From assembly GCA_965218765.1 (NCBI GenBank), contig CBDCLU010000002.1:1302001-1366000 (forward strand): DNA of 64,000 bases, written 5' to 3'. Under the pieces are notes generated by a model. It was not told the DNA's origin. It saw only the letters and a list, made by a program, of their open reading frames with translations, and made no database searches. The number at the start of each line of letters is the position of its first letter. The first letter of the stretch is position 1. Positions 1 through 7,785 of this stretch are shown in pieces. The stretch comes from JBBPYC01 sp965218765. Its GTDB lineage: Bacteria; Pseudomonadota; Gammaproteobacteria; Burkholderiales; Burkholderiaceae_C. The position numbers and the translations under genes are program-made.

Positions 1-657
1 CAGCATCGGCCGGGACGCCGCGTGAAAGCGCGGTGCGGTGCGGCCCGCGGCTTCCAGCCGTCTGGTCAGCCATTCGATGCAGTCGGTGTTCTCGGCATGG
101 ATCATCGTCATCGCGCCGTGCGCGCGCGCCACGGCCAGCACGTCGAGGATCTGGCCGTCGTCGAGCTTCAGATCGTCGTAGGTCATGTAGACCTTGAACG
201 AGGTGTAACCCTGCTCGATCAGTGCGGGCAGTTCTTCGTTCAACACCGCTTGTGTCGGATCGCTCACGATCAGGTGGAACGCGTAGTCGACGTGCGCCTT
301 GCCTTGGGCACGCCGGTGGTAGTCGTCGACCGCGGCGCGCAGCGACTGGCCTTTCTCTTGCGCGGCGAACGGGATCACCGTGGTGGTGCCGCCACACGCG
401 GCCGAGCGCGTGCCCGATTCGAAGTCGTCGGCCATGCGCATCGGCGCGGGCATCGGCTGATCGAGGTGGCAGTGCGCGTCGACACCGCCGGGCGTGACGA
501 TGCGGCCCGCGGCGTCGATCGTCCGAGCGCTGTCGGCGAGCCCTTCGCCCAGCATTGCGATCCGGCCGCCTCGAACGCCGATGTCACTCAGAAAGCAGTC
601 GCTTGCGGTGGCGATCCTGGCGTGGCGAATCAACAGATCGAATGCTGCTTCGCTCAT
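1..657 (-). CDS. hydA: Hydantoinase/dihydropyrimidinase, N-terminal part (cut by window edge)
   Basis: Hydrolyses the cyclic amide bond of 5-substituted hydantoins or dihydropyrimidines to N-carbamoyl amino acids; a cytoplasmic, binuclear zinc amidohydrolase. Only 219 residues are present and the frame is open to the left edge. The protein opens with MSEAAFDLLIRHARIATA, the usual beta-sandwich start. The metal motif GGVDAHCHLDQP lies near residues 58-69. The SFKVYMTYD segment carries Lys155, which by family knowledge becomes carboxylated and bridges the metals. The ATG is chosen because family similarity begins at the first residues. It diverges from the racemase/GntR genes across a 315-bp region holding three identical palindromes. 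The exact substrate (hydantoin, dihydropyrimidine or allantoin-like) cannot be decided from this part. Confidence 0.9.
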   Translation of the reverse strand, partial: MSEAAFDLLIRHARIATASDCFLSDIGVRGGRIAMLGEGLADSARTIDAAGRIVTPGGVDAHCHLDQPMPAPMRMADDFESGTRSAACGGTTTVIPFAAQEKGQSLRAAVDDYHRRAQGKAHVDYAFHLIVSDPTQAVLNEELPALIEQGYTSFKVYMTYDDLKLDDGQILDVLAVARAHGAMTMIHAENTDCIEWLTRRLEAAGRTAPRFHAASRPML

Positions 658-713
658 TGGAATCGCTCCAATGCACCAATCAGGACACGCTGTGCACTAT
701 TTGCAAACATTTG

Positions 714-893
714 TGTCGACAACATTATCAAACGGGCTCCATTTCTGGGTACATCAAGTTTTGTGCGCTCGGACCAAACCAGATCTCATCTTCTGAGTCA
801 TCAACTGAACACATGCTGACAACAACCGACGGTTGTCGACATGTTCGTCAACAACGCGATGGTCAAACATCGGTGTTTACCCCGCTGTCGACA
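714..893. promoter_or_regulatory. Divergent promoter region with three TGTCGACA palindromes
   Basis: The 315-bp gap between the hydantoinase and the racemase-like gene has no convincing gene. It carries the 8-bp palindrome TGTCGACA at 714-721, 834-841 and 886-893, and an inverted repeat ACAACC-gac-GGTTGT at 822-836. GntR regulators of the FCD class often bind short TNGT...ACNA palindromes, and such a regulator is encoded two genes downstream. I infer an operator region controlling both directions. The only other copy I noticed lies inside an antitoxin gene at 49488-49495. Confidence 0.5.
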
Positions 894-960
894 ATTCTCG
901 GATGAACGCTCATGATGCAGCCAGTGCGCCTTTACGCAACTGTTGCAAGGTCCGGACCAA

Positions 961-966
961 AGGAGG
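961..966 (+). promoter_or_regulatory. Shine-Dalgarno AGGAGG that fixes a TTG start
   Basis: A perfect AGGAGG ends six bases before TTG at 973. It supports TTG 973 over the upstream in-frame TTG at 943, whose extra ten residues (QGPDQRRCP and so on) do not look like protein of this family. Confidence 0.7.
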
Positions 967-972
967 TGCCCA

Positions 973-1707
973 TTGGCTGAAACGATCCGCATCGGCGTGC
1001 TGACGCCGTCTTCCAACACTGCGCTGGAGCCGATCACGAGCGCGCTGGCGGCTGCCGTGCCGGGTTGCAGTGCGCACTTCGCGCGCTTTCCGGTCACCGA
1101 GATTTCGCTGTCCGAACAGGCGCTCGGCCAGTTTGACGACCGCCACATCCTGGCCGCCGCGCGGCTGCTTGCCGACGCGAAAGTCGATGTGATCGCCTGG
1201 AGCGGCACGGCAGCGGGCTGGCGCGGCTTCGAGACCGATCGCCGGCTGGTCGAACGCATCGTGCAGGACACCGGCATTGCGGCCACCACCGCAGTGCTCG
1301 CGTTGAACGAACTGCTGGCCTTGCGAGACATCCGGCGGCTCGCGCTGGTCACGCCCTACACCGCCGACGTGCAGCAGCGCATCATCGACAACTACGCAGG
1401 CATCGGCATCGAGGTGGTGGCCGAGCGGCATCTGGACATCCGCATCAACCACGACTTCGCGCTGGTCCGGCCGGACCAGCTGAAGGCGCTGATGCACGAG
1501 GTGGCCCACGCGTCTCCGCAGGCGATCATCACGTTCTGCACCAATCTGCGGGCAGCGCCGCTGGCGGCAGCTGTCGAAGCCGAGCTGGACATCCCGCTGC
1601 TGGACACCGTGAGCACCACGGTCTGGGGTGCATTACGTGCGGCGGGCGTGGCGGGCGCCGATCCTGCCGCGATCAACGGCTGGGGCCGGTTGTTCGGCTG
1701 GCGCTGA
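973..1707 (+). CDS. Asp/Glu-racemase-superfamily protein (maleate isomerase/arylmalonate decarboxylase-like)
   Basis: A 244-residue cytoplasmic protein starting at TTG with LAETIRIGVLTPSSNTALEP. The TPSSNTALEP segment is typical of the maleate cis-trans isomerase and arylmalonate decarboxylase branch of the Asp/Glu racemase superfamily. Further family landmarks are VDVIAWSGTAAGWRG and the second half ITFCTNLRAAPLAAAVE, where FCTN probably holds the distal catalytic Cys. The proximal Cys position reads WSGT, so a two-Cys racemase mechanism is doubtful. It is first in a tight plus-strand set with a GntR regulator, a hydantoin-racemase-like protein and a deaminase, which suggests a role in handling ring-opened ureides. 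The specific reaction is unknown. Confidence 0.75.
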   Translation: MAETIRIGVLTPSSNTALEPITSALAAAVPGCSAHFARFPVTEISLSEQALGQFDDRHILAAARLLADAKVDVIAWSGTAAGWRGFETDRRLVERIVQDTGIAATTAVLALNELLALRDIRRLALVTPYTADVQQRIIDNYAGIGIEVVAERHLDIRINHDFALVRPDQLKALMHEVAHASPQAIITFCTNLRAAPLAAAVEAELDIPLLDTVSTTVWGALRAAGVAGADPAAINGWGRLFGWR

Positions 1708-1798
1708 AAGCGGCGGCCGGGCGTCCGCCACGCGCTGCCTACAATCCACGGCCCCGTCCTTGCCGCACCTCTCCACCTTGCTGCCGAAACGCTCCGCC

Positions 1799-2512
1799 AT
1801 GCCGACTTCCCGCGCCGCCAAGTCCCCGGTGCTGGTGCGGCAGGCGCGCGAATCGATACAGGACGACATCTACGACCGCATCTACATGGCGATCCTCGAG
1901 CACCGCTTGCCGCCCGGCACCAAGCTGGTGGAAGAACGGCTGGCCGAGATATTCAGCGCCAGCCGTGCGCGCATTCGCGACGTGCTCAGCCGCCTCGCGC
2001 ACGAGCAGATCGTCGAGTTGTTTCCGCAACGCGGCGCGTTCGTCGCCAAGCCGTCGATCGATCAGGCGCTGGACGTGTTCGAGGCGCGCCGTCTCATCGA
2101 GCCGGCCGTGGTGCGCCGCCTGATCGACACGCTGACGCCCGACCGCCTGGCACGGCTGCGCCAGCACTGCGGGCTGGAGCAGGATGCGCGCGAGCGCGAT
2201 GACCAGCGCGCCATCGTGCGGCTGTCGGGCGAATTCCATACGCTGCTGGCTGAGCTTGCCGGCAACGCCATGCTTGCGCGGCAGATGCGCGAACTCTCGA
2301 CGCTGACCTGCCTGATCATCGTGCTGTACGACGCGCCGACCGCCACCAGTTGCCGCGCCGACGAGCATTCGCACATCACGCAGGCGATCGCCGAGCGCAA
2401 CGCCGCGCAAGCCGAATCGCTGATGCTCGAACACCTCGAGCACATCGAGCAGAGCTTGAAGCTGGAGCCGGCCACTTCGGACGTCGATCTTGCGGCGATC
2501 TTCCGCCGATGA
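1799..2512 (+). CDS. GntR-family transcriptional regulator, FCD domain
   Basis: A 237-residue DNA-binding regulator. The winged helix spans about residues 18-85, with the GntR landmark LPPGTKLVEERLAEIFSASR followed by RAFV-like wing residues QRGAFVAKPS. The FCD ligand domain follows, from about residue 90 to 225, with FEARRLIEPAVV and late acidic/His residues (DEHSHI) of the type that bind metal and a carboxylate effector. The ATG at 1799 is chosen because the family N-terminus begins there. It lies inside the hydantoin gene set and its stop overlaps the next ATG (ATGA). It most likely controls this set through the palindromes upstream; that link is inference. Confidence 0.9.
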   Translation: MPTSRAAKSPVLVRQARESIQDDIYDRIYMAILEHRLPPGTKLVEERLAEIFSASRARIRDVLSRLAHEQIVELFPQRGAFVAKPSIDQALDVFEARRLIEPAVVRRLIDTLTPDRLARLRQHCGLEQDARERDDQRAIVRLSGEFHTLLAELAGNAMLARQMRELSTLTCLIIVLYDAPTATSCRADEHSHITQAIAERNAAQAESLMLEHLEHIEQSLKLEPATSDVDLAAIFRR

Positions 2513-3192
2513 AGCTGCTGCTGATCAACCCGAACGCATCGGGCCAGATCACCGCGCGGATGGCCGAATCGGCCCGCGCGGCGCTTGCGCCCGGCGACAC
2601 CTTGACGGCGCTGACCGCTGCGGATGGGCCGCCCGTGGTGCGCGATGCGGACCAGCTCGCGGTGGCCGAACGATGCGCGTTGCAATTGGCGCAGGAACAT
2701 GCAGCGGCGCACGATGCGCTCGTGCTGGGCATCTCGCTGGATGGCGCCGCGGCCCTGCTGCGTCGGCAGCATCCGCAGCTTCCGATCGTCGGCATGACCG
2801 AAGCCGCGCTGATCGTCGCGCGAACGATCACCGATCGCATCGGGCTGCTCACGCTTGGGGCCGAGTTGCTTCCGCTATATCGGCAGCGTGTCGCGCAGGC
2901 GGGGTTCGCATCGGACGTGGTGGCTTTCGAAGCGCCCGAACTGCCGGCCGCTTTCAGCGCCGATGCACCGCGTGTGGCGCCACCGGTGCTAGCGGCACTG
3001 ATTGAAGCTGGCGCACGCCTGCGCGCGGCAGGCGCCGAATCGATCGTGCTGGCCGGTGCCGTGCTGTGCGGGTACGCCGACTCCTTGAGCATGCCATGCG
3101 GACTGCCGGTATTCGACGGCGTGACCTGTGCGGTGCGTCGCTGCCGCACGCTGCTGGCGTCGCCCGTCGCAGGCTGGAGCACGACGCCGTGA
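2509..3192 (+). CDS. Hydantoin-racemase-like protein (Asp/Glu racemase family)
   Basis: A 227-residue protein beginning MKLLLINPNASGQITARM, which matches the LLINPN(T/A)S start of hydantoin and allantoin racemases. It also has the IVGMTEAA and TDRIGLLTLG segments of that family. Known hydantoin racemases use two Cys residues near positions 76 and 181. Here position 76 is Ser, in LGISLDGAA, and the distal region reads LAGAVLCGYADSL with Cys187. Racemase activity is therefore not assured, and a hydrolase or lyase role is possible. The start overlaps the GntR stop by 4 bp and the stop overlaps the following GTG start, so the genes are translationally coupled. Confidence 0.75.
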   Translation: MKLLLINPNASGQITARMAESARAALAPGDTLTALTAADGPPVVRDADQLAVAERCALQLAQEHAAAHDALVLGISLDGAAALLRRQHPQLPIVGMTEAALIVARTITDRIGLLTLGAELLPLYRQRVAQAGFASDVVAFEAPELPAAFSADAPRVAPPVLAALIEAGARLRAAGAESIVLAGAVLCGYADSLSMPCGLPVFDGVTCAVRRCRTLLASPVAGWSTTP

Positions 3193-3695
3193 GCCATCAG
3201 CACGCTCATCCACCGTCAACCATCGACGATCAGGCCGCGATGCGACATGCGATCGACGCATCGAACCGCGCGCTCGCAGCGGGCAACAGCCCGTACGGCG
3301 CCGCGCTGGTGTCGGCCGATGGCCGGCTGTTGCACGCCTCCGAGAACCGCCAGGTCACCAGCGGCGACTGCACCGCGCATGCGGAGATGGTGCTGGTGCG
3401 TGATACCACCGCGATGCACGGCGCAGCGGCGCTGCATGGCGCCACCGTCTATGCGAGCGGTGAGCCGTGCGCGATGTGCAGCGGTGCGCTGTTCTGGGCC
3501 GGCGTGCGACGGATCGTGTTCGCGGCGCCGAACCGGCAGCAGGCGACGTTGCTCGGCGGTGCGCTGCTGCCGCTCGGTTGTGCCGACGTGCTCGCGGAGG
3601 CGTCGCCTGCCGTACAGGTCGCGGGGCCGGTGCTGGAAGCAGAAGCACTGGCCGTGCTGCGCGAAGCGGCAAGGCGGCGAACCGAGCAGTCCTGA
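3189..3695 (+). CDS. CDA-fold nucleobase/nucleoside deaminase
   Basis: A 168-residue zinc deaminase starting at GTG 3189, overlapping the previous stop (GTGA). The zinc and proton-shuttle motifs are clear: TAHAEM (His-Ala-Glu) and GEPCAMCSGALFW (Pro-Cys-x-x-Cys). The overall form PYGAALV...HAE...EPCAMC is that of the guanine deaminase/cytidine deaminase/TadA group. Being last of the ureide genes, it could remove an exocyclic amine or imine before ring opening by the hydantoinase; that is inference. Two relatives in this window (19195-19716 and 31461-31982) also sit at catabolic clusters, so a housekeeping tRNA role is unlikely for all three. Confidence 0.8.
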   Translation: MSHQHAHPPSTIDDQAAMRHAIDASNRALAAGNSPYGAALVSADGRLLHASENRQVTSGDCTAHAEMVLVRDTTAMHGAAALHGATVYASGEPCAMCSGALFWAGVRRIVFAAPNRQQATLLGGALLPLGCADVLAEASPAVQVAGPVLEAEALAVLREAARRRTEQS

Positions 3696-3788
3696 GCGAA
3701 GCAACACATGGCGCCAGCGATCGGCAGCGCCGAGCGTCGCTGCGTGACTTTGCAGGTCGCCGAACGTCCGAATCTTCTTCACCCCGTC

Positions 3789-5075
3789 ATGCTGCCCATG
3801 TCCCCGAATTCCGCCGCCACCGCGGCCTCCCCCGATGATTTGCTGATCGATGCCGAGGCGAACGAGCTGCCGGCCGCCCGGCCCACGCCGGCCGCTGCGC
3901 GCGGCGGGCGCTGGCTGATCGGCCTGAGCGTGTTGCTGATCGCGTTCAACCTGCGGCCGGTGTTTTCGAGCTTGTCGGTGCTGCTGCCGGAGATCATGCA
4001 GAGCACCGGCCTGCAGCCGGCAGCCGCCAGCGCGCTGACCACGCTGCCGGTGATCTGCCTCGGGGTGTTTGCGATGCTGGCGCCCCGGCTCGGCCGACGC
4101 TTCGGCACCGAACGCACCTTGCTGGCGTGCCTGGTGCTGGTCGCCACAGGCACTGCGCTGCGCGGCTTCGGCGAGCTGCCTTGGCTGTTCCTGGCAACGG
4201 CGCTGGCCGGCATCGGCATTGCGGTGGCCAACGTGTTGATGTCCGGGCTGATCAAGCGGGATTTCGCGCACCGCACCGCGCTGATGATGGGGCTCTACAC
4301 GACGGCCGTCTGCGCCGGGGCGGCTGCTGGAGCCGCGTTCACGGTGCCGATCGAGCACGCAATCGGCGGCGGCTGGCCCCGGGCGCTCGCGGTCTGGGCG
4401 CTGCCGGCCGCGCTGGTGTGCGTGCTGTGGGGGCCGCTGGCGCTGCCGTGCCGGCCGCTCGCGTCCGAGTCGTCGGTGGCGGTGCGCGGGCTCTGGCGGG
4501 ATCCGCTGGCCTGGCAGGTCACGCTGTACATGGGCCTGCAGTCGGCACTCGCCTACATCGTGCTGGGCTGGCTCGCACCGATCCTGCGCGAGCGCGGGCT
4601 GGATGCGCAAACCGCCGGCTATGCGGTGTCGCTCGCGGTCATCACGCAGGTAGTCACCTGTCTGGCGGTGCCGCTGGCCGCGCTGCGCTGGCGCAGCCAG
4701 TCGGCGCTGGCCGCGGGCTCGGTGCTGCTCACGGTGGGGGCGCTGCTCGGCTGCCAGTTCGCGCCGCTCGGCGGCATCTGGGCCTGGGCTGTCCTGCTGG
4801 GCATCGCCCAGGGCGGCTCGTTCGCGCTGGCGCTGACGTTGATCGTGCTGCGCTCGCCCGATTCGCACGTGGCGGCGCAGCTGTCGGGCATGGCGCAGGG
4901 CGTCGGCTATCTGGTCGCTGCGACTGGACCCATGCTGGTGGGGCTGTTGCGCGGCTGGACCGGCGACTTCACGGCGACGCCCTGGCTGTTTGTCGGCATC
5001 GGCCTGTTTGCGCTGATCAGCGGGCTGGGTGCAGGACGCGCGCGGATGGTGCGCACCACGACCGCGAGCGTTTGA
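3789..5075 (+). CDS. MFS transporter, CynX/NimT (cyanate/nitroimidazole) family
   Basis: An inner-membrane carrier of about 428 residues with 12 predicted helices. A hydrophilic, Ala/Pro-rich N-terminal stretch precedes helix 1 (WLIGLSVLLIAFNLRPVFSS). The LRP motif in helix 1 and the GLQPAAASALTTLPVICLG stretch are characteristic of the CynX/NimT group. Starts at 3708, 3789 and 3798 are all possible; 3789 is chosen to limit the non-conserved leader, with no strong ribosome site at any of them. It follows the deaminase closely and converges on ureG with a 9-bp gap. It probably moves the substrate or product of the ureide genes, but the cargo is unproven. Confidence 0.8.
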   Translation: MLPMSPNSAATAASPDDLLIDAEANELPAARPTPAAARGGRWLIGLSVLLIAFNLRPVFSSLSVLLPEIMQSTGLQPAAASALTTLPVICLGVFAMLAPRLGRRFGTERTLLACLVLVATGTALRGFGELPWLFLATALAGIGIAVANVLMSGLIKRDFAHRTALMMGLYTTAVCAGAAAGAAFTVPIEHAIGGGWPRALAVWALPAALVCVLWGPLALPCRPLASESSVAVRGLWRDPLAWQVTLYMGLQSALAYIVLGWLAPILRERGLDAQTAGYAVSLAVITQVVTCLAVPLAALRWRSQSALAAGSVLLTVGALLGCQFAPLGGIWAWAVLLGIAQGGSFALALTLIVLRSPDSHVAAQLSGMAQGVGYLVAATGPMLVGLLRGWTGDFTATPWLFVGIGLFALISGLGAGRARMVRTTTASV

Positions 5076-5084
5076 ACGGCGCGC

Positions 5085-5756
5085 TCAGTTCGCTGCGAGC
5101 AGCAGCCCGCGCTGTTCGATAAACACGACCACGTCGGCCACGCCGGCCTGCGTGCGCAGGTTCGTCATCACGAACGGTTTGACGTCGCCGGGTGTGCCGG
5201 TGGCGCGCATGCGGCGCGTGTCGGCTTCCATCACGGCCAAGTCGGCGCCGACGTGCGGCGCGAGATCGGTCTTGTTGATCACGAACAGGTCGCTCTTGGT
5301 GATGCCGGGGCCGCCCTTCCTCGGAATCTTTTCGCCGGCGGCGACGTCGATGACGTAGATCGTGAGGTCGGACAACTCGGGGCTGAAGGTGGCGGCCAGG
5401 TTGTCGCCGCCGCTTTCGATGAACACGATGTCGGCGTCGGGAAAGTCGGCCAACATGCGGTCGATCGCTTCAAGGTTGATCGATGCATCTTCGCGGATCG
5501 CGGTGTGCGGACAGCCGCCGGTCTCCACCCCCATGATGCGTTCGGCCGGCAGCGCGCCGCTCACGGTCAGCAAGCGCTGGTCTTCCTTGGTGTAGATGTC
5601 GTTCGTGATCGCGACCAGGTCCCACCGCTCGCGCATCACCTTGCAGAGCATCTCGAGCAACGTGGTCTTGCCGGAGCCGACCGGGCCGCCGATGCCGACG
5701 CGCAGCGGCGGCAGTCTTTTGCTGCGGTTCGGGATGTGGTGCAGGGATGTGGTCAT
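5085..5756 (-). CDS. ureG: Urease accessory GTPase UreG
   Basis: A SIMIBI-class GTPase that drives nickel delivery to apo-urease together with UreD, UreF and UreE. At 223 residues it has the expected length. The P-loop GGPVGSGKT is at 23-31, the nickel-binding CPH motif in GGCPHTAIREDAS, and the guanine-specificity NKTD in LFVINKTDLAP. It is last in the ureE-ureF-ureG group and its ATG overlaps the ureF stop by 4 bp. The usual partner ureD is not nearby but lies at 46896-47729. Confidence 0.98.
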   Translation of the reverse strand: MTTSLHHIPNRSKRLPPLRVGIGGPVGSGKTTLLEMLCKVMRERWDLVAITNDIYTKEDQRLLTVSGALPAERIMGVETGGCPHTAIREDASINLEAIDRMLADFPDADIVFIESGGDNLAATFSPELSDLTIYVIDVAAGEKIPRKGGPGITKSDLFVINKTDLAPHVGADLAVMEADTRRMRATGTPGDVKPFVMTNLRTQAGVADVVVFIEQRGLLLAAN

Positions 5757-6484
5757 GAGCGGAACAGCCTCGAGTACTGAGTTTCGTGCTGCGCCGAGCG
5801 GATCGCGAGCATCGGCGCAAAGGATTGGCGGTCGGCATCAAGCAGCGCCATCGCCTGTTCGACGGCAGCGGGGATCTCGGCGGTCAAGCGCGCGAGGATG
5901 CGCTGGCCTGCGAGTTGGCCCAGCGGCACGGCCTTGATCGCGGCCTGCACCCCGTTCTCGGCCCAGCCGCTGGCATAAGCCAGCAGGCCGTGTCGCAGGG
6001 TCGCGGCTGTTGTGGCAACGGCCAGCGCGAAGGTTATGGGAAAAGTCGGCTCGCGCGCAGCCAACCATTCGACCGAGGCCTGCGGGCGCTGCGCATCGTT
6101 GCGCAACCATTCGATCAGCGAACGCCCCATCTGCACGGTCTGCGCGCGGAATTCGCTGCTTTCGCGTGTCTGCAGCATCCACTGATTCAAGGCGTCGATG
6201 TGCGCGGTGTGGTCGGCTCGCCAGGCTTGGGTCGCCTGCGCCACGATGGCCAGATCGCTGCGCGCAAGGTTCAGGTGCAGCATTTCGACCAGCCAGTCGG
6301 CTGCTACCTTTTCCGTAGCTGCATCCGCATACTGTATGAGCGCTTCCAGCCCTTCCGAGTATGAAAAGCCGCCCACTGGCAAGGCCGGTGAAGCCAGCCG
6401 CATCAGTTGCAGCAGCGCAGTGGCGGAATCGCTTGCCGACGCTGCAGGGCTGCGGGCAGCCACAGCAGGCGCTTCAATGGCCAT
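5753..6484 (-). CDS. ureF: Urease accessory protein UreF
   Basis: An all-helical accessory factor that bridges UreD and UreG and acts as a GTPase checkpoint in nickel insertion. The protein is 243 residues, with the hallmark LMRLASPALPVGGFSYSEGLE near the start and AYASGWAENGVQAA in the C-terminal half. The ATG at 6484 overlaps the ureE end by 11 bp. A longer frame upstream runs antisense-like through the His-rich ureE tail and is not conserved, so it was left out. A 25-residue Ala/Ser-rich leader before the conserved region is somewhat longer than usual. Confidence 0.97.
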   Translation of the reverse strand: MAIEAPAVAARSPAASASDSATALLQLMRLASPALPVGGFSYSEGLEALIQYADAATEKVAADWLVEMLHLNLARSDLAIVAQATQAWRADHTAHIDALNQWMLQTRESSEFRAQTVQMGRSLIEWLRNDAQRPQASVEWLAAREPTFPITFALAVATTAATLRHGLLAYASGWAENGVQAAIKAVPLGQLAGQRILARLTAEIPAAVEQAMALLDADRQSFAPMLAIRSAQHETQYSRLFRS

Positions 6485-7031
6485 GCTCGCCGTGGTCGTG
6501 TCCGTAGCCGTGGTCGTGCGGATGCGCATGATCGTGGCCGTGGGCATGATGGGCGTGGCTGCCGTGCGCACGGCCCGCGGACGCATAGGCACCTGCCTCG
6601 GGCTCGAACGGCTCGTTTGCCGCCCGCACGATCAGGTGCATCGCGCGCAACAGGTTGGCCAGCACGTGGTCGGGTTCGATCTTCAGGTGGTCGGGCTTCA
6701 ACTCGATCGGCACGTGCCGGTTGCCCAGGTGGTAGGCCGCGCGGATCAGATCGAACGGCGTGCCGTGCTGACCGCAGGGCGTGATCACCAGCACGGGCTG
6801 CGGTGCGGCGAGCATGCGGATCAACGAGCCGTCTTGCGTCACCAGCACATCGCCGCCGCGCACCACCTGCCCGCGCGGCAGGAACACACCGATCGCGCGC
6901 CCGCTTGAATCGATGGCGTCGAAGCGGCTTTTCTGGCGCATGTCCCAGTCGAGTTCGATCGACACGGCGCGCTTCAACAGCACCGGCGCCAGCCCGCGGC
7001 CTTGCGGCATCAATTTGTTGGCAATCAGCAT
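6474..7031 (-). CDS. ureE: Urease accessory protein UreE, nickel metallochaperone
   Basis: A homodimeric chaperone that supplies Ni2+ to the UreDFG complex. It has 185 residues from ATG 7031 (MLIANKLMPQGRGLAPVLL). The UreE N-terminal domain contains LDWDMRQKSRFD and GVFLPRG; the C-terminal metal domain has YHLGNRHVPIEL. It ends in a tail with 14 His among the last 30 residues, which gives high nickel storage capacity. Another ATG nine codons upstream is possible but is less conserved. Upstream, where ureC would normally continue, the operon is broken by a toxin-antitoxin pair. Confidence 0.96.
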   Translation of the reverse strand: MLIANKLMPQGRGLAPVLLKRAVSIELDWDMRQKSRFDAIDSSGRAIGVFLPRGQVVRGGDVLVTQDGSLIRMLAAPQPVLVITPCGQHGTPFDLIRAAYHLGNRHVPIELKPDHLKIEPDHVLANLLRAMHLIVRAANEPFEPEAGAYASAGRAHGSHAHHAHGHDHAHPHDHGYGHDHGEHGH

Positions 7032-7108
7032 GGGGGGAGCGATGGCAGCGGGTTGCAAGTCTGGAACGACGAAATTAAACTAACAATCGTTATAACCGGG
7101 AAAAAATC

Positions 7109-7333
7109 ATGACCGCTTTGAAACTGACCCAGATCGGCAATTCCGTTGGTGTCATCCTGCCGAAAGAGGTGCTGGCGCGGCTCAAGGTCGACAAAGGCGA
7201 TATGTTGTTCGTGACCGATGCGGCGAACGGGGTGACGTTGACGCCATATAGCATGACGTTCGAGACGCAGATGACGGCAGCGCGCCAGATCATGAAGAAG
7301 CGCCGCAATGTGCTGCGCGAGTTGGCCAAGTGA
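7109..7333 (+). CDS. AbrB/MazE-type antitoxin (Doc partner)
   Basis: A 74-residue SpoVT/AbrB-fold protein: LKLTQIGNSVGVILPKEVLARL is the DNA-binding swapped-hairpin sequence, followed by KGDMLFVTDAANGVTLTPY. The basic, helical C-terminal part (ARQIMKKRRNVLRELAK) should be the toxin-binding segment. It is followed by a doc-like toxin whose GTG overlaps its stop (GTGA), the usual antitoxin-first order. The 77-bp gap to ureE holds TTGCAA and a TATAAC-like element, probably an autoregulated promoter. It lies within the urease cluster on the opposite strand to it. Confidence 0.9.
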   Translation: MTALKLTQIGNSVGVILPKEVLARLKVDKGDMLFVTDAANGVTLTPYSMTFETQMTAARQIMKKRRNVLRELAK

Positions 7334-7728
7334 GCGCGGATCGGGGCTGGGTCTGGCTCGACGATGGGGTGGTCGCTGCAATCCATGAGGAACAGCTCGC
7401 AGAGCACGGCGGCGGGTCCGGCGTGCGCGATGAGAATTTGTTGGCATCTGCATTGGCGCGACCGCAGCAGCTTGCTCACTGCGGGCAGCCGGACATCGCC
7501 GATCTGGCTGCAGCTTATGCATTCGAAATTGCACGCAACCATCCGTTCATTGACGGCAACAAGCGCACGGCGTTCGTGGCATGCGAGCTGTTTCTGGCCT
7601 TGAACGGCGCCGAACTGGTGGCATCCGACGCGGATTGCGTAATGGGGATGCTCGCGTTGGCGGCCGGCAAGACGGATGAAGTCGCGTTCAGCGAATGGAT
7701 TCGGCAGCACATCGGCAAAATGGATTGA
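7330..7728 (+). CDS. doc: Death-on-curing (Doc/Fic-fold) toxin
   Basis: A 132-residue Fic-fold toxin. The active-site loop HPFIDGNKRTA at residues 71-81 fits Doc's HxFx(D/A)GNKR. Doc of phage P1 phosphorylates elongation factor EF-Tu; that activity is assumed by family. Its GTG start overlaps the antitoxin stop. Together the pair forms a complete module inserted between ureE and ureC, and it converges on a GNAT gene. Confidence 0.92.
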   Translation: MSADRGWVWLDDGVVAAIHEEQLAEHGGGSGVRDENLLASALARPQQLAHCGQPDIADLAAAYAFEIARNHPFIDGNKRTAFVACELFLALNGAELVASDADCVMGMLALAAGKTDEVAFSEWIRQHIGKMD

Positions 7729-7752
7729 CTGGAGGTGAGACAAGCCTGCTAT

Positions 7753-7775
7753 GTGCAGGTTTATCCTGCCTGCAC
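7753..7775. terminator. Hairpin between convergent doc and GNAT genes
   Basis: A 7-bp stem GTGCAGG (7753-7759) pairs with CCTGCAC (7769-7775) across a 9-base loop in the 57-bp convergent gap. No T-run follows on either strand, so it is at best a weak or factor-assisted bidirectional terminator. Confidence 0.35.
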
Positions 7776-7785
7776 CTGTTCGCGC

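Noticed and set aside
3216..4868. Long open frame antisense to the deaminase and CynX-like genes
   Set aside because: Gln/Arg/His-rich low-complexity translation; both plus-strand genes show family motifs.
5076..5084. Terminator between the CynX-like gene and ureG
   Set aside because: The convergent gap is only 9 bp and holds no stem or T-run.
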